From: Cadophora sp. MPI-SDFR-AT-0126
Taxonomy: Eukaryota > Ascomycota > Leotiomycetes > Helotiales > Ploettnerulaceae
Assembly (NCBI GenBank): GCA_020747065.1
Contig: JAGMVK010000010.1
Location: 558,001-622,000, forward strand
DNA: 64,000 bases
Reading direction: 5' to 3'
This document shows, in pieces, positions 21,884-35,392 of this stretch; the first letter of the stretch is position 1; every line of letters begins with the position of its first letter. The notes under the pieces are model-generated. The model was not told the DNA's origin and did no database searches. It saw only the letters and a program-made list of their open reading frames with translations. Made by a program: the position numbers and the translations under genes.

Positions 21884-24800
21884 TCATTCTTGAATGACCT
21901 TCCCATATCTCGAAATCTCGTCGTCGGTCAAAGCAGCCATCCATAAACATCTCTCGGTGATTCCCTCGATCGGTAAGAATCTGTACAATGAACTGGCCTC
22001 CAGTAATCTCAGAAGATTTTTCACGATTGTAGCATCTGTGCGACAGCGCTCGAAATTGACCAGAGGCTCTGTCGTCGGCGTGCTGGCAATCTGACTTGGT
22101 CGTTCAGAGTTGACTAAAAGGTCGTGCGTGTAAATTCCGACAAAAGGAATGCATCCTTGATCCGCTCCAGCTCCTTCCATCTCCGCTCGAAGATTATGAA
22201 AATTATGAGTTGGTGTGACGAGAATCTCAAGCTGTCTCAAAGTCTCTTTGTCCGCAGCAGGAACATATGTCCAAGTCTTGGTCAAACGGGTAATGTCCTT
22301 CGAAGTGAGCGCAACTGTAAGCTGTGTCATGGTCGCAAAGTTGCGATATCTGCGACAATGTGCTGCAATGTGGATATACTTGATGATGCAACGAACACGC
22401 TCTCCAAGGTCCTGAGTAAGGACACATTCAGACACAGCCCACTTCACCATGAGATTGAAACGTGCGATGACAACTTCAACACCACGTGGTTCCGAGAGTC
22501 GCAGGAACTCAACCCATGACCGCGATTCAGTCGAGACATCCTTCCATCGCATTTCGATCAAATCCTTCCAATCAATCTCGTTCAGAGCATCCTTTTCGAT
22601 CAAAGTAAATTGTTGAGCCAAGACCTGTGAGTCAAAGGCAAGAATAAATGGAAGATGCACCGACGTTTTTCGGGAAGGTTCGGGAATGCGGTGGGATCTT
22701 AATGGGTCAACAATAGTTGGTGACGCCCCCCTTTCCCCGCCAAATCCTTTCGTAAAGGCTCCGGTGGGAGTGATCTCTGGCGTTGGGGGAAGAGTGCTGT
22801 GTGAGTTTGCGAGCTGCTTCTCTTGGATCCTGGGAAGGTATGTAGGTTGCGGACCAAGATTCAATGCCTGAACCAAAGTCAATGTTGGAGATGGAGGTTG
22901 ACGAAGAGGGTGAGAGATCTCAATCTCCTTGACGACAGTACCAGGTCGCATAGGAGGAAAGGTCTGGACACCAGAGTCTTCCTCAGTGTACTCGATTCGG
23001 GAGATGATTTCCATCGACATTTCTGATGAAAGATCACTCTTGGCGTCACTGTCACTGTCCAAGAACGACTCATGGGTACTTGGTCTTGTGTCCCCGATGG
23101 GAATTCTTTTCATGCTGTCGGTCTCCTCAATGAAGTCGAATGAGTTAACGTGAGATGACTCTGGAGTCTGCACGTCATGCTCTTGTCGCTCATTGCTTGG
23201 CCCACGAAGAATGGAGTGTTCTGACCAGTCACGTTGCTTCCTCTCGAATCCATCATCAGTCAAGCCCCGCTCTAGGAGTGGGATAGAATTATATGACTCT
23301 ACAGATCTTGGCGACTTGAGTTCTGGTGGTGGCTGTATTCCTTTGGGACGGTATACCATAGGCTTTAGTTCCTCGAGATCCTGGGGTGGCTGTGGACGGT
23401 AGGTTGTTAGGTCAGCCGAAGGCTTTGAGACGCCAGTATCAATGATGTGTCGCTGTCGATGTCGGCGCTTCTCTTCTTCATCCTCTTCTAGTGTTAGAGT
23501 GCTGACTTCATAAGGAGGTCGGCCAAAACTGTTGTGCTGAATCGGGATATCTCGAGCTTGCTTCGGGCCAGGAACATCAGATCGACGTTTCTCAAATTTA
23601 CCTTCTAGTTTCGCAAGTGCCGACTCCACGCCCCCGTCATCGTCGATGTCATCTGGGATCTGAGCTAGCATCTGGGCTTCCTTTTCGAATGAAGGACGCA
23701 TGACTGGTTGAGACGAATGGGTACTGAAGAGCGACACATGAGGCTTGGGTGCAAGCTCAGCCATGGCACCTAGTGAGAAAGTCTGGCCGTTGACATCAGT
23801 TTGATCGTAGTCACTGTTCCCAACATCGACATAGTCGCTCGAGCGATGGCCTAACAAATACGAACTACGAACCGACTCTGAGTATGCCGTCAAGGAGCCA
23901 GTTGACATTGGTCGTCGAAGCTGATGTATTCCCAGGTCTCCCACATTTGAAACAGCTCTAAGGTCTCCACCAGGACGTCTCCGAAGCACGCGAAGGGGCA
24001 ATGGAACAGATGGAATGTGCGATAGCTGTTCAACGTCCTCCGACTCCGAAAATGTAGTAGCATCGAAGCTGCGCTCACTTTTATGTCGTGTGAAGCCACT
24101 GTGATATGAAGCATAGCGTCGCAACGACACGGACTTTTTGGAACGATAGGACAGACCTCTTGGATTGTGCATGCCGAGTCTTCCAGGGGGTCTGTGGCTT
24201 GGCGATCGCTCGTCGTCCCCCGAAGCTCGTGAGTCGACGACTAGAGAGGGGGTTCCTTCAAAGGAATGTGATCGATTCCTGGTGTGCTCCCCGAGAAGAT
24301 GAGAAGACCGTCTCGGAGTACCCAATGTCGCATCGGGGGGAGTAGAAGGAGGGGTCGGACCGCCAGAAGGATGCATGTACGTATCTGGGAAGGTGTCGAC
24401 GGAAGGATTGAGAGGGAGTGCGCCAGTCATCATTGGCGGAGTGTCGTCTACGATTACAATAGACTTGCTCCCAGTGGTCATCTGGCTAATCGGTGCTCTT
24501 TGGTTGACGGGCTGTGTGTCATCGAATGTAGTATCTGGTGCCATGGAAGAATATTGCAGCCCCAGATCATGCTCACTGTTGTCGGTTTTACCCGGTTCGA
24601 TTTCTTGTTGTCGGGTTTCGGCCTCAGCTTCAGCCTCTGCATCCTCCCTTACAGCCTTCTTGAAATCCTCAGCAATTTCAGCTCCAAGTAAATCGATTCG
24701 CATAGGTGCCCGGGCACTCATGTTCCGAGATCGAGCTTGTGGTACAATAGCGGTTCCAGGTAGCCGGTTGATAGTTGCACCTCGAACACCAAGTGGTGGA

Positions 24801-27259
24801 ATGTTAGGAAAGCTGCCTTGCGTTGGAGAAGCATTGGGACTCCCGCCCGTTCGAGTACTAAGAGCACGGCGAACGCTCCCGAGCAATCTCTTCATGCCCG
24901 GACCAGACATTGCAGAAGGACCTTTTTGGTCGGATGGGAATCCTGGGAACAAGGTGGTTGCGCGGTTCATCTCTGCAGGTGTACTGGGAGCGATGACCTC
25001 GACGAAAGCTTGACCAGGTGGGAACAGGTTTCCTCTGACGATACTTCCAGCGTACGGCAGAGTAAGGAACAATTCGGTGCTTTTGAAGATGACTTTCTGT
25101 ACCGGTTGCTGTGGCTGCTGCTGTGCACGGCGGTCTCTGAAAGAATCCGAAAAGCTTGCACTACGTTTGTGAGCATGCGCGGGACGGACGCGTTTGCCAG
25201 TCAATGCTTTTGGCGTAGTTGCAATTGGAAGAGCTGGGTCGTATATTGAACTGGCTGGCACTGGATGGGCTCCTAATGGTTGATTGTTGCCAGGACGCTG
25301 TCGAGAGGGAAAGGAGCACGAGATAAAGTCTTCGCTGACTATGCTCGAAGTAGACTGCGGTCGATGATCGTACGTACCTTCAGCAGGAGCAGTCGAAGCG
25401 TGTCGTGGGATGACGACGTAGTCCAGGTGGCCAGCTCTCGAAACATCTGCAAAGAAATTCCTTCCATCTGTGGTAGTGTTGACTGGCTCCGCGAAGTCAG
25501 GTTCAATGATGCCATCGAGTCTTGGAGGTCCATCCGGGTGCGTTTGCCAGAAGGTTGGGTCCAGATTCGGATTCCGAGAACCAGCAACTCCACCAGGAGA
25601 AATCGGGACTTCAGTTCCAAGTTCCACCTCAAACTCTGGTCCATCCCAGTACAAAGCGCATACTCTTCTCCAGCACTTCTTCAATTCTCCTAATATCTTC
25701 AAGGGGACTTTGGTGCGCACGGGATCCTGCGAAAGTTCAGTTACAAAGCCGTTCAGTAGATAACAGAAGGATCTGCGCAGGTCGTAGTCCACAACGTAGT
25801 CATCCAGAAAGTAGTTGAGAATCCAGTGTCGGATGGCAACGAAAGTTCTGACCCGAACTACTGTGCCAGTCTCGTCATCCCTAGCCAAAGCCCATCTTAA
25901 ACGGGCAATGAGCATACATAGAAGGTCGCTTGTGTCCAGAAACGAGCGAAAAGTTAGGAAAAAGTCGGATAAAAGATCGTAATCCACGAACGTGGGAGAG
26001 GTTATCTCAGCCACAAGGCGGGCTGGGGTCGCTGCTCTGATTCCTCCGCCTACAGAATACCGAACGACAGAAGGATGGTCACATGCTGGCTTGAAGGTAA
26101 GGTCATCAAACATCTCTGGAACAATTGCCATAGGTTTCCGCACGACTCCAGGGTTTGGAAAGGAGCCAGTAAGCGGGGTAGAAGGCATAGCTGGGTGGTG
26201 AGGTTGAGGCGACGCGTCCGAATGTCGTCGAGAGAGCATTTGAGTAGGTCTATGCGAACTCGGTACCCTTGACGAGAAGACACTTGAGCGCACGTCATCT
26301 GTGGTTGTATACGAGGATCCACGCAAGAAAGCCGTTCCCCGCGTACTAAACCTGGGCGTACCAAGCTTGTACGAAGGGATGGGAACCTCGAGTGTTGGAA
26401 TGCCCACGAATTCCTCAGCAGGCTTAGGTCCAGTCCCTGGCCTCTCTATCACAACTTTAAATGCGCCCACGTCGGAATCTAATACTGGCAGGTGCTGCTC
26501 CTCAGCGGTCGATTCTGATTGAGCGCGTTGGTGACGCGATTTCGGCGCATGTGAAGGATCTGGAAAGTAGGCTTTGTTGCCATTTACTGTAGTTGCCGGC
26601 GATCGTGACGGTGTCCATAAGCTATCACGTTGATTATCTTCACCTGCACTATCGTTGCACGCTACCAATGCATCGAGACCTGCAGTACTTGGAGGTGTTA
26701 TAGGGAAAACGAAAGATGGCTGAGGATACCGCTGATTAGAGGGACGGATCGTTGGACTGTGTTGGTGTGTCAGTGTCCGATTCTGGTAGAAACATTATGC
26801 CTTGTCGTGAAGAAACAACGACATCATCGAGCATATTGATTCCTCGGCTTACCGTAAGTATATCTTGCCATTATTACCAACCTTCGCAACGGTGAATTGG
26901 CGACCTTCTCGTCCGGCAGAACCTCCATCTGGTGTGATGTCGTTTTTCATATCCTCCGCCTCCCTCCTTGCCCTCCGATTGATACTATTTTCCTTGCGCA
27001 GCCCCTCCTGTAATTGTTTCTTCCTCATCAGTTCCGGGGAAGTCGTCCCACTGGCCTTCGTTCTTGGTGCTGGCGCAAGAGTAATTCCATTCTTGGGTAA
27101 TCTGTCAACCTCCTTCGCGGTCGTCTCGATTCCATTGGGCCTAGGGAAGCGTCCCCGTGGGGAGAGACGGTCTCGCTGTCGTTGTCGCAGACTCTCGGGC
27201 GTGTGAGTCCTGGCCAATTGCGAAGCCGGGACAGAGGCGGCCTCGGCCTCCATCTTCAC
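21884..27259 (-). CDS. LTE1: Ras-type guanine nucleotide exchange factor Lte1
   Basis: Two exons (27259-26853 and 26756-21884) join to 1759 residues; a start at the third codon (27253) is equally possible. The intron runs GTAAGC...ACAG and the join keeps the frame. A RasGEF N-terminal domain lies at about residues 385-480 (TFVDYDLLSDFFLTFRSFLD, HWILNYFLDDYVVDYDLR). A catalytic RasGEF/Cdc25 domain occupies about 1515-1755 (SEPRGVEVVIARFNLMVKWA, YIHIAAHCRRYRNFATM, GCIPFVGIYTHDLL). Between them are ~1000 residues rich in Ser, Pro and Arg without a domain. This layout, with the two GEF domains at opposite ends, is that of Lte1, which in yeast activates mitotic exit at the bud cortex and promotes low-temperature growth. 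In filamentous fungi its role is less clear. Inner introns are not needed, since one frame is open throughout exon 2. Confidence 0.9.
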
Positions 27260-30200
27260 TGTCCGTCACCAGCAGCCTTCCTCCTCAACAGCTTCGATCC
27301 TTTCCAAATTGGCGATACATGGAAGGCAATGAATTTAATTGTCGAGCTGGCTTGCGTCGTGGGAAACAGAAAGGGCTCGAAAAGAGTGTGTGGGTGCAGC
27401 TGGTGGGTAGGTAAGGGAGGGAGGGAGGGAGGGAGTGAGAGAAGAGGGCGATGACCAGACGTAGGAAGGTTAGAAGGGAAGGAAGGTGCGTGGTTGGATG
27501 TTGCTTGTCGAAGTGCAGAGAGAGCACAGTGCAGCGTGCAGGACAGGCAGGCAGGAGAGCAGGGCAGGGCAGGGCAGGATACCAGGGTGCCATGGGCAGT
27601 GAAGACTGCTAAGACTAGCCCTGTCAGGGGAGTCAAGCACATTGGTTGGACGGCACTGCACAGTGAAGCGTGAAATTACAGGGGACAGTGACACCTCTCC
27701 TCCGAGAAAAAAGGGGGGCATTGAGAATTGAGCATCACATCTAAACCGCTGCTTTGGGTTAATACCAGCCAGATCCCGGCCCGTCAAAGGCTGCAATCAG
27801 GCATGAGCGCTGCGCTGGGAAATTGGAATAGCGCATTTAGGGTTTGCTGTTTCGCCGTCTATCAGTCAATCAGTCCAATTCCAGAGGTCGATGTTGGGAT
27901 CTAGGGTTGGGAATTATTGTGCATCGACAGCTGAAAGACCTGAGCGAGAAGGCGAGAAGGCGAGAAAGGAGCGAAGTGGGCAGGCTGACGAAATGGACTG
28001 TACTGGATTGGACTGGACTGGACTGGACTTTGGCTTCTCAGGTGTACAAGTGACTTGAGCATTCGATGGTCCGTTCGGCATTGAGAGAGCGGGAAGGGGA
28101 CGGAAGGGAGGGGAAGGGAGGGGAGCAAAAGTCAAAATAGTAGCCGGGAGTCAGCCATCTTGTCGATAGGATGATTATGATAACAGATTGGATGACAATC
28201 ATCGCTGATGAATATAATTAAGGTTGTTCTCTGGCAAAAGTGAAGCAATGCCCGACCAACAGCCAGCAGACAACCCCTGACGTCGCCGAAGTATCTTTTG
28301 TTCGTTTGTCTCTCCTTGTGCCTGAGACTTCTTTCCCTCAGTAGTGCCGTCGATGATAGCATTCCGTGGTCGCCTTCAGCCGTCCAGCGAAAAGCAATTG
28401 TAACCGGAGGCTTAAAAGCCAAAACCAATCAGTCAGTTACTTAGTCAGTCGAGCCAGTCAATTACGAAGTAAAGCTAAATTATTCCGCCCCTAGTGCTTC
28501 TATTCTAGCCTTTGTCCAGTCCTAGTAAACAGTCCAGTTAAACGACAGCCAGACGATCTCTAGTTCTCGTAATGATGGCGATACATCTGCAGCTGATTCA
28601 TGCAGACCCATTCCTCATCATGACGCACAGTTGACTGTTGAAGAAGTTCTCCATTCGTCGCTCAGCGTTGCACATTGACAAGCAATGCCGTCTATCCATT
28701 CGCCGGCTGTGTCCCCTTTCGTACCAACGACTTCTTTTCATTCTCGGAGCAGAAATGGCCCAAACGAGCGCCTTGCCTTGACCTGGACGCACGCACGCTG
28801 TGACGAGTGAAAGGGGGTTGGCGCGATCACCAGATCTTGATCACCCTGCAAAATAGACTGTTGGAGAGGCTTCAATGCCTCAACCTTCTCATCCTCTTTA
28901 GGCCGTATCTGCGCTCGTCGGTGCATCTGCCGCATGTGTCTATCGTGGCCGGGCCTCGAGGCTTCACGGCCACCGTTGTGATGGCGCGCAGCACAGTCAC
29001 AATTTCCCCTTCCGTTAGAAAATCGACCGTTTACCAAACTTTGCCCATGAAGACCAGGCCGGCTAAAATTGAGGAGGGCATCTTCGGTGCCCCAGAACCC
29101 CAGAACACACGCAATCCAGCCACAACGTGCCTTGGTGGGAGGAGCTGGTGGCTGGGAAGGGTGACGGTTTTGCAAAGAAGAGATGGAAGTGATTCGATTC
29201 TCTCTGCACGATCAACCGGAAATCTTCAACCTCATGAACCATTCATCCATCTGCTTTGACCACTTCCTCGGACCAGACTCGAACAACAGTCAACAAAGCA
29301 AGCTCGCTCGCTCGCTCACCCGCTCATCAGCGGCACAAATCTCAGATAAGTGGCCTTCGGAACCCAGCGCACTGGACACGAGATCCATCTGCTTTCCGTG
29401 CCCACTTTCTCAGGAACTGGGCCAACAGGAGGGCAGTTCCAGTAATGGCACTAACGAAGAGTCTAACCGACAAGCTGGCGACGACGGAACACTGGCAAGA
29501 CATCCCCGCGAGCAAGAACTAAAGTAAAGTGAACCCAAGGCGACCTTGCGCCGTTGCACTACGGGCTATTTATGCCTGATGACATCCATTCTGGGAATTA
29601 TGCACGAGATCGTCATGAGTCTGGCCTTCTATCCAATAACACGCCCAGCATCGTCAAGTTTATTGAAGGATATTAAATGCCCAGATGATGAAAAATCAAT
29701 ATGACCATAAGGAGAAGAAGGAGTTCTACTGCATACTGTACCGCATCCCAGAGACGTTTCCATAAGACTGATCTCCGGCATGTTCACAATGCAGATGCAG
29801 TCATGTCTCTACTGCAAATGCCCCCACGTCTTCACATCGCCTACCCACTTCGTTCATCCACCCCCTGATTCCAACGAACTGGATCTTCCCGTTCCCATCC
29901 CGCCAGCCAAACTTCATCCTAATGTCTCTATTCCCAATCCAGCAATTTCATCCTTTCAAGCTCCCTCCCGTCTCCTCAATCTCAAATCACACCCGTCCGC
30001 CTCTGATTCAAAAGACATCATCCTCACCACCAAGAAACCAGAAGAAGAAACAGACAAGCAAGCCCACTGAAACGTCACAATCTACTACACCGCCACATCC
30101 CACACAGCCCACAGCCCAGTCATCATCAAATGGCAAGTTTCTGGCATCCACAAAAAATAACGGAGCCAAGGTGTCCCAGAATGTCGGGACTGTCAGATGC

Positions 30201-32504
30201 CAGAGAACAAGCACATACCCGATATCGACAAACCTATCATCTACAGTACCAACTTTCCCAGGCTGATACCGGGAGCTTGGGAATTGAAAGACATTTGGAA
30301 TCGCCAAAAGGCAAGGTGTTTGAACCGTCATCTGAAATAATTTAACATATTGCAGCGATCAAACCAAATCTTCAGATCATAATCTTAAGTTGTCTTCAGA
30401 TGAAGCAGCCGAGCAAATCTTCTTTGTGGTCAGATGTGTACCAATCAACAGCCGCAGAACCATACATTGTGTTATCAAGCAATCGAAAAATCGAGCGGTA
30501 ATCCGCGCGTTTGGATTTCTTGTATAAATCCGATGTGACCCAAGGACTGTACCACATACACAGGAAATCCTCAGACGATCAAATCAGATCAGGACAAACT
30601 GTAAGAATATCAATTGCGACTCTGCTAGAGCTTACAATAGGAGCGATCGTTCCGTCTCAGCCGTTACCGACGTGTTGGTTCGGATCTATCCTCAGCATTG
30701 ACACATTTGACATGACGAGCCTTCCTTCTTTTGCTTGCTTGCTTGCTGCAAGTTGCTGGAAACCCTTTCCTGTCATGGACTGCTTCATGGTCTGAGGGAA
30801 GAATCCTCCCGTGCGGCACAGGACATGGCACTCCTGGCTCCCGCTTCGTTTACATTCGTATCGCTATCACAACATCCCATCTGTCGGCGGCTGCATGAGA
30901 AGAGTACCTTTCATTCATCAAAAGCTACGCCACCAACACAACTCCCGATCGGATAGGGTCCAGCCCTTCAAGGTTCCAACAAAACCGAGAAACCCATCAC
31001 AAGATCCGGTGTCCTGATCCGATCGCAAGCTTACATCTCATCACCGAACCGCTCTCTCGAAACACGTAAGAGCCTCGCTCCCGCGCTCACCCGAATTCAC
31101 ATCCATCAAATACGAACGCGGGTAGCCAAAGTCAAGTCAAGCCCTCATCTCCGTCTGTGCTTCGCTTGCCCCCAAATCTAACAAGCCACAATATACAACC
31201 CGCAAACCTTCGCACCCCTCCTCCCAATCACCAAAAGCCATACCGCGTCCACGCGTTTTTCACGTTGCGCGTCTGTCTGTGGGCAATTTGGCTCAGACAT
31301 GGAGGGACATGTCTCGCTCGCAAGAAACCCATGCTGAGATTGGCGGAGCGGGGTGAGGGAAAGCAAGGTAAATTCTACGAAGCCTCACCCCTTTCATGTC
31401 CGCTTTGTAATTTCTCGCGTGCTTTGCACAAGTACACGTCTTTCTTTTGTCAGCTGAGGCGGAATTCTCTGATGACCCAGGTCACTTGGAAAGTGCATGT
31501 CTTGCTTCACCTATATTGCATCAAGTTCAAAGCTTGCCTGTGCGATGTCTTGTATTTTTAGCAAAAGAAAGGTCGGAAGAGGCTGATCGGGAGTACTCGG
31601 TCGTACTGGGTCTTTCGGCTCCTTCTTGGAGCGTACGACAGACCACCCACCTGCTGGATCCGATTCTGTACGACGGGCCGATTGATTTCCCAGTCTCCAA
31701 TCTCAACAGCTTGCTCTTCGTCGTCCTCTTTGATCTTTGTTTCTCGTTAGTTCTTTCTCTCGTGATTGAAGTACATCTTGGATCGGCACAAGCTCTGTAA
31801 GTATTTCGGTTTCGTTTCCAAATGATGACGCCGCAGGTGTTGGACATCATTGACTTGGATGTGGCCATTCGAGTTTCCATACATTTTGCCCTCAGCCTTT
31901 CAACACATGATGTCGACTTGGGGACGAAGTGTAGCCAACTTCTTCTCGATCATTTCAAGCCCATTCTCACTCCCCACCTTCATGATCAACCGTCTTCCAG
32001 AGAGCATGCGTACCCTCCCCATGCTGCCATGCTCGGCAAACGGAGTATCCGCAACCCAAGCGAGGCAATCTACGGTTGAAATCTCACATGCGGGGAACTC
32101 TGCCATTTCGCGGGGTTGAATTGTTCATCGGATTTATACCGTTTCAACAATATGAAATGCCAAGATATATCTCCCTCCTCAATTGGCTAATCCACATCAG
32201 GCATTTCTGGCTATCTTTAACTACCGGCACTTCACCTGTGCCTGTGTGCTATTCGCGCAATTATCAATATCATTGCACAAACAAAACCCGCACATGAAGT
32301 CATGACTGATTGGTATTCTCCCAAGATAGGGTAGTTACCTCTGAGCAATACCACTGGTATTACGCTTTGCAATCTAATGGGACTTGGCCATGAGGACAAC
32401 TCTCTTAAAGATAGCCATCTCCCGGGACCCGTGAGTGTGCCCTACGTTCAAGAAGCTCGAGTCTGTATCATACCAGTGTGGTCGAACCGCAGCAGTTTTC
32501 CATC
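27260..32504. other. Large 5.2-kb gene-free stretch
   Basis: No gene can be supported. The left part should be the LTE1 promoter and leader. It holds short simple repeats: GGGA units near 27415-27440, GGGCA units near 27560-27580, TGGAC units near 28005-28030, CTCG units near 29295-29320 and CTTG units near 30735-30750. Open frames (for example 29780-30070 and 31157-31561, +) have no recognisable family. Noncoding transcripts or a gene with many short exons cannot be excluded. Confidence 0.5.
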
Positions 32505-34266
32505 ATGGTTTCTTTCGTGCGCGCCGTGGCCATTGTCGCCATGTCGTATGTGGCAACTGCTCTTCCCCAGCTAGAGAAACGTGCTTGTGCTACTATCAAT
32601 CCTACTGCGAGGCCAAATATGGCATCCGGTTATACAGCGCTTGTGGTGATGAAAGGATTGAAGACTCCGAGAGAGATGATTTTTGATCAGCTTGGACAGT
32701 TGCTTGTCGTTGAACAAGGAGGTGGTGGGGTCAGGTTGATCAAGTTGACTGATAATGGAGGGACAGATGTTTGTGTTGCTTCATCCAAGACCTTGATCAA
32801 TGATGCTACTGTAAGTCTTGCCTATTTGCAGGTGCTTTGGTCAATGGAAGAGACTCCTCCTCCTCAATCATGACAACCCCACCAGTGGTCAATTGAGAAA
32901 ATATCTAGCTAATACTTAACTCAGCTGAACCATGGCTTGGAGCTTACTGCCGATGGCAAAACCCTCTTTGTCTCTTCCCAAGCAAGCGTCTTTGCTTTCC
33001 CCTATGATGCCGCTGCTGGTACTGTTGGCACCAAGAAGGCTGTGATCACGAACATGGGAATCTCCTTCGCATATCACACGACACGTACTCTGGTGAGCAG
33101 ATTCCTCCGAACCTTTCCATGATCTATAGGCAGCAAGTCATCATATCTAGAAACCTTCGTACTAATCCCTAAACAGCGCATTCCAAAATCCAAGCCCGAC
33201 GTTCTTCTAGTCCAGCGCGGCTCATCTGGCAACATTGACTCTCCCACAACAGGACAAGACAGCGGCCGCTCCCAGACCCGTATCTTCAACATCGCATCCA
33301 TTCTTGCTACGCCAGTGGACTACTCGAAAGCTGGTGATGTCCTCGGCTGGGGTCTGCGCAACAGCGTCGGGCTCGGCGAAGACCCATCCACGGGTGGAAT
33401 CTGGTCGGTCGAGAATTCAGCTGATGACAGTAAGTATTCTCCAGGTCCTTCCTCATTCCCTGAATGTTTCCAGGGGGTCCTGGCCCTTGTCCTCCCTCCT
33501 ATGCTCAGAAATAGCGTCAATGCTCAGAATTTCTCTCGAAATATGAAAACTGATTCATGGATCCTCATAGTCAAGAAAGGCGGCCAAGATGTTCACACAA
33601 ACAATCCAGCCGAGGAGCTCAACTACCATGGTCTCCTCAACGACACAAAGAGTGCTCAGTACAACGCCAACTATGGTTATCCATCCTGCTTTGCCGTCTG
33701 GGAGCCCAGCACCTTTGGCGGCAGCAGCACGAAAGTCGGCACTCAGCTGTCCATTGACGGCTCTGTCGGCGCTTCCTCAGATGCGGATTGCGCGAAGAAA
33801 TATCCACCAAGACTTGTGTTCCCAGCGCATACTGCGCCTCTTGATATCAAGTTCAAGAAAGATGGAAGTGCTGCTTATATTACATTCCATGGAAGCTGGT
33901 TAGTCCCCTGACCTCTATGTTACCTGCCCTTCCATAGCATAACTACAAATAACCCAAGCTTTCCTCCAATCTTGCACTTCCCCTTACCCTTTCCAATCTA
34001 CGCAGAATCCATCTAACACTCCCTTCCTCCTTAGGAATCGCCAACCACCGGATGGGTACCGCCTCTCCCGCATCGCATTCAAAGATGGCCAGCCCGTCGA
34101 GCCATCTACTAGCACTACAGCCGCCGTCAACATCATGCAGAACAGCAATCTGGGTAGCTGTCCCAATAGTTGTTTCCGTCCTACCGGCATGGCTTGGGAT
34201 AGCAAGGATCGTCTATTCATGACGAGTGATACGACTGGTGAGATTTTCATTATCGGCGGTGCGTAG
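32505..34266 (+). CDS. Secreted sorbosone/pyranose dehydrogenase-like protein (AA12 type)
   Basis: Five exons (32505-32810, 32925-33092, 33177-33429, 33571-33898, 34035-34266) join to 428 residues with all phases consistent. The start MVSFVRAVAIVAMSYVATA is a signal peptide. The mature protein reads as a beta-propeller of the L-sorbosone dehydrogenase / soluble glucose dehydrogenase group: LKTPREMIFDQLGQLLVVEQ, LNHGLELTADGKTLFVSS, WGLRNSVGLGEDPSTGGIWSV, PAEELNYHG, PRLVFPAHTAPLDIKF, YITFHGSWNR and RPTGMAWDSKDRLFMTSD. In fungi this group includes the PQQ-dependent pyranose dehydrogenases of CAZy family AA12, which oxidise sugars outside the cell and can feed electrons to lytic polysaccharide monooxygenases. 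No cytochrome or cellulose-binding domain is present, so this is the single-domain form. The next gene downstream, also secreted, is a beta-glucosidase. Confidence 0.85.
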
Positions 34267-35392
34267 GTGAGTTGGTGTTGTTGTTGGGGGCCTAAGAGAG
34301 TGGTGAGAATAAAAGCTGAAGGGGACAGGTCTGATGTTGTATGTGGGTGGTTAACAAAGAGGGATGTGCTGTACATACGACGAAATTGAATGTTTCATAG
34401 GTACAAGTATATTCTGCTCAAATCATCGTGAAGTCAGTGACTTCCTTTCTCCTAGTTATAATCACACTTCAGCCCTATCAGTCCCCAGGATCATCCCATA
34501 TCGCCATAAATTACTTCCATCCTGACATCCAGCTTCCTGTAGACAAACACCAGATTTTCGTATAATTCTCGTATATCCATTCCATTCGCCTCCACAAACA
34601 CAAATCTCGCAAAGCTTCCCGGTATCTACGGAGGTACTTCGGTACAATTACCCCGCATCTCCGCGTCTGCTCATTCCCCACAACTTGCCAAAAGAACCTC
34701 AAACAACACCCGCAATCCCGCCGGACATCACATCACATCACCTCTCCAGAGAAACAAGCTCCACCAACCCCTCCCTCCCCAGCTTCCAAGTCTGTGTCTT
34801 TCAGACGACAAGAAATTTAAGTTTTCCACCCGCGGCACATCCTCGGGCGTCGTCGTTCAAAAAACCCATCCATCCCATGTTCGGCAAGTCCAACCCCCAG
34901 ATCGACAAATTGCATCTCCGCGTTCGTGGCTAGGTACTTACTGTCAGTGTCGGTGTCGAGCCCACTTTTGAGAGAGGAGGGGAAAACGGGCCTTTTATTT
35001 TGTCAGCGTCGGCGTCGGCTACTGTGCTCGTACTAGGAAAGTCCGTAGAAAATGTTCAATTGCCGTCGAGAGACTGGAGGGAGGATGGAGGTCGGGGAAG
35101 GAAGGGGATGTGATGTTAGGTAAGAGGAGGGGAACTGGGGATTGTGGATTATCTAGGTAAGGTCTGAAAATGATCGAGGTTGGTAAGTGGTACCTGGGGA
35201 CGGGAGAGGCTTCATTGGGACTCGTGGACTATGGGATGAGGTGGATAGCCACATGCGTCATTAGACCTGTTTTTTTTTCTTTTCTATTCCGTTCTTATAA
35301 GTAGCCTACAAGTATAAAAGTATCAGTAGGTTGGCAGTCTCTTCCCAATTTCCATTCTCACCTCTCCTCTCCTCCCCTCCCTTCCACACGCA
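34267..35392. other. Intergenic stretch and promoter of the beta-glucosidase gene
   Basis: 1.1 kb between two + strand genes. The right end has a TATA box and a CT-rich leader just before the start codon. No gene is recognised. Confidence 0.55.
35313..35320 (+). promoter_or_regulatory. TATA box of the GH1 gene
   Basis: TATAAAAG lies 73-80 bases upstream of the start codon at 35393 and is followed by a pyrimidine-rich leader (CTCCTCTCCTCCCCTCCC). This spacing suits transcription starting near 35345. Confidence 0.6.
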
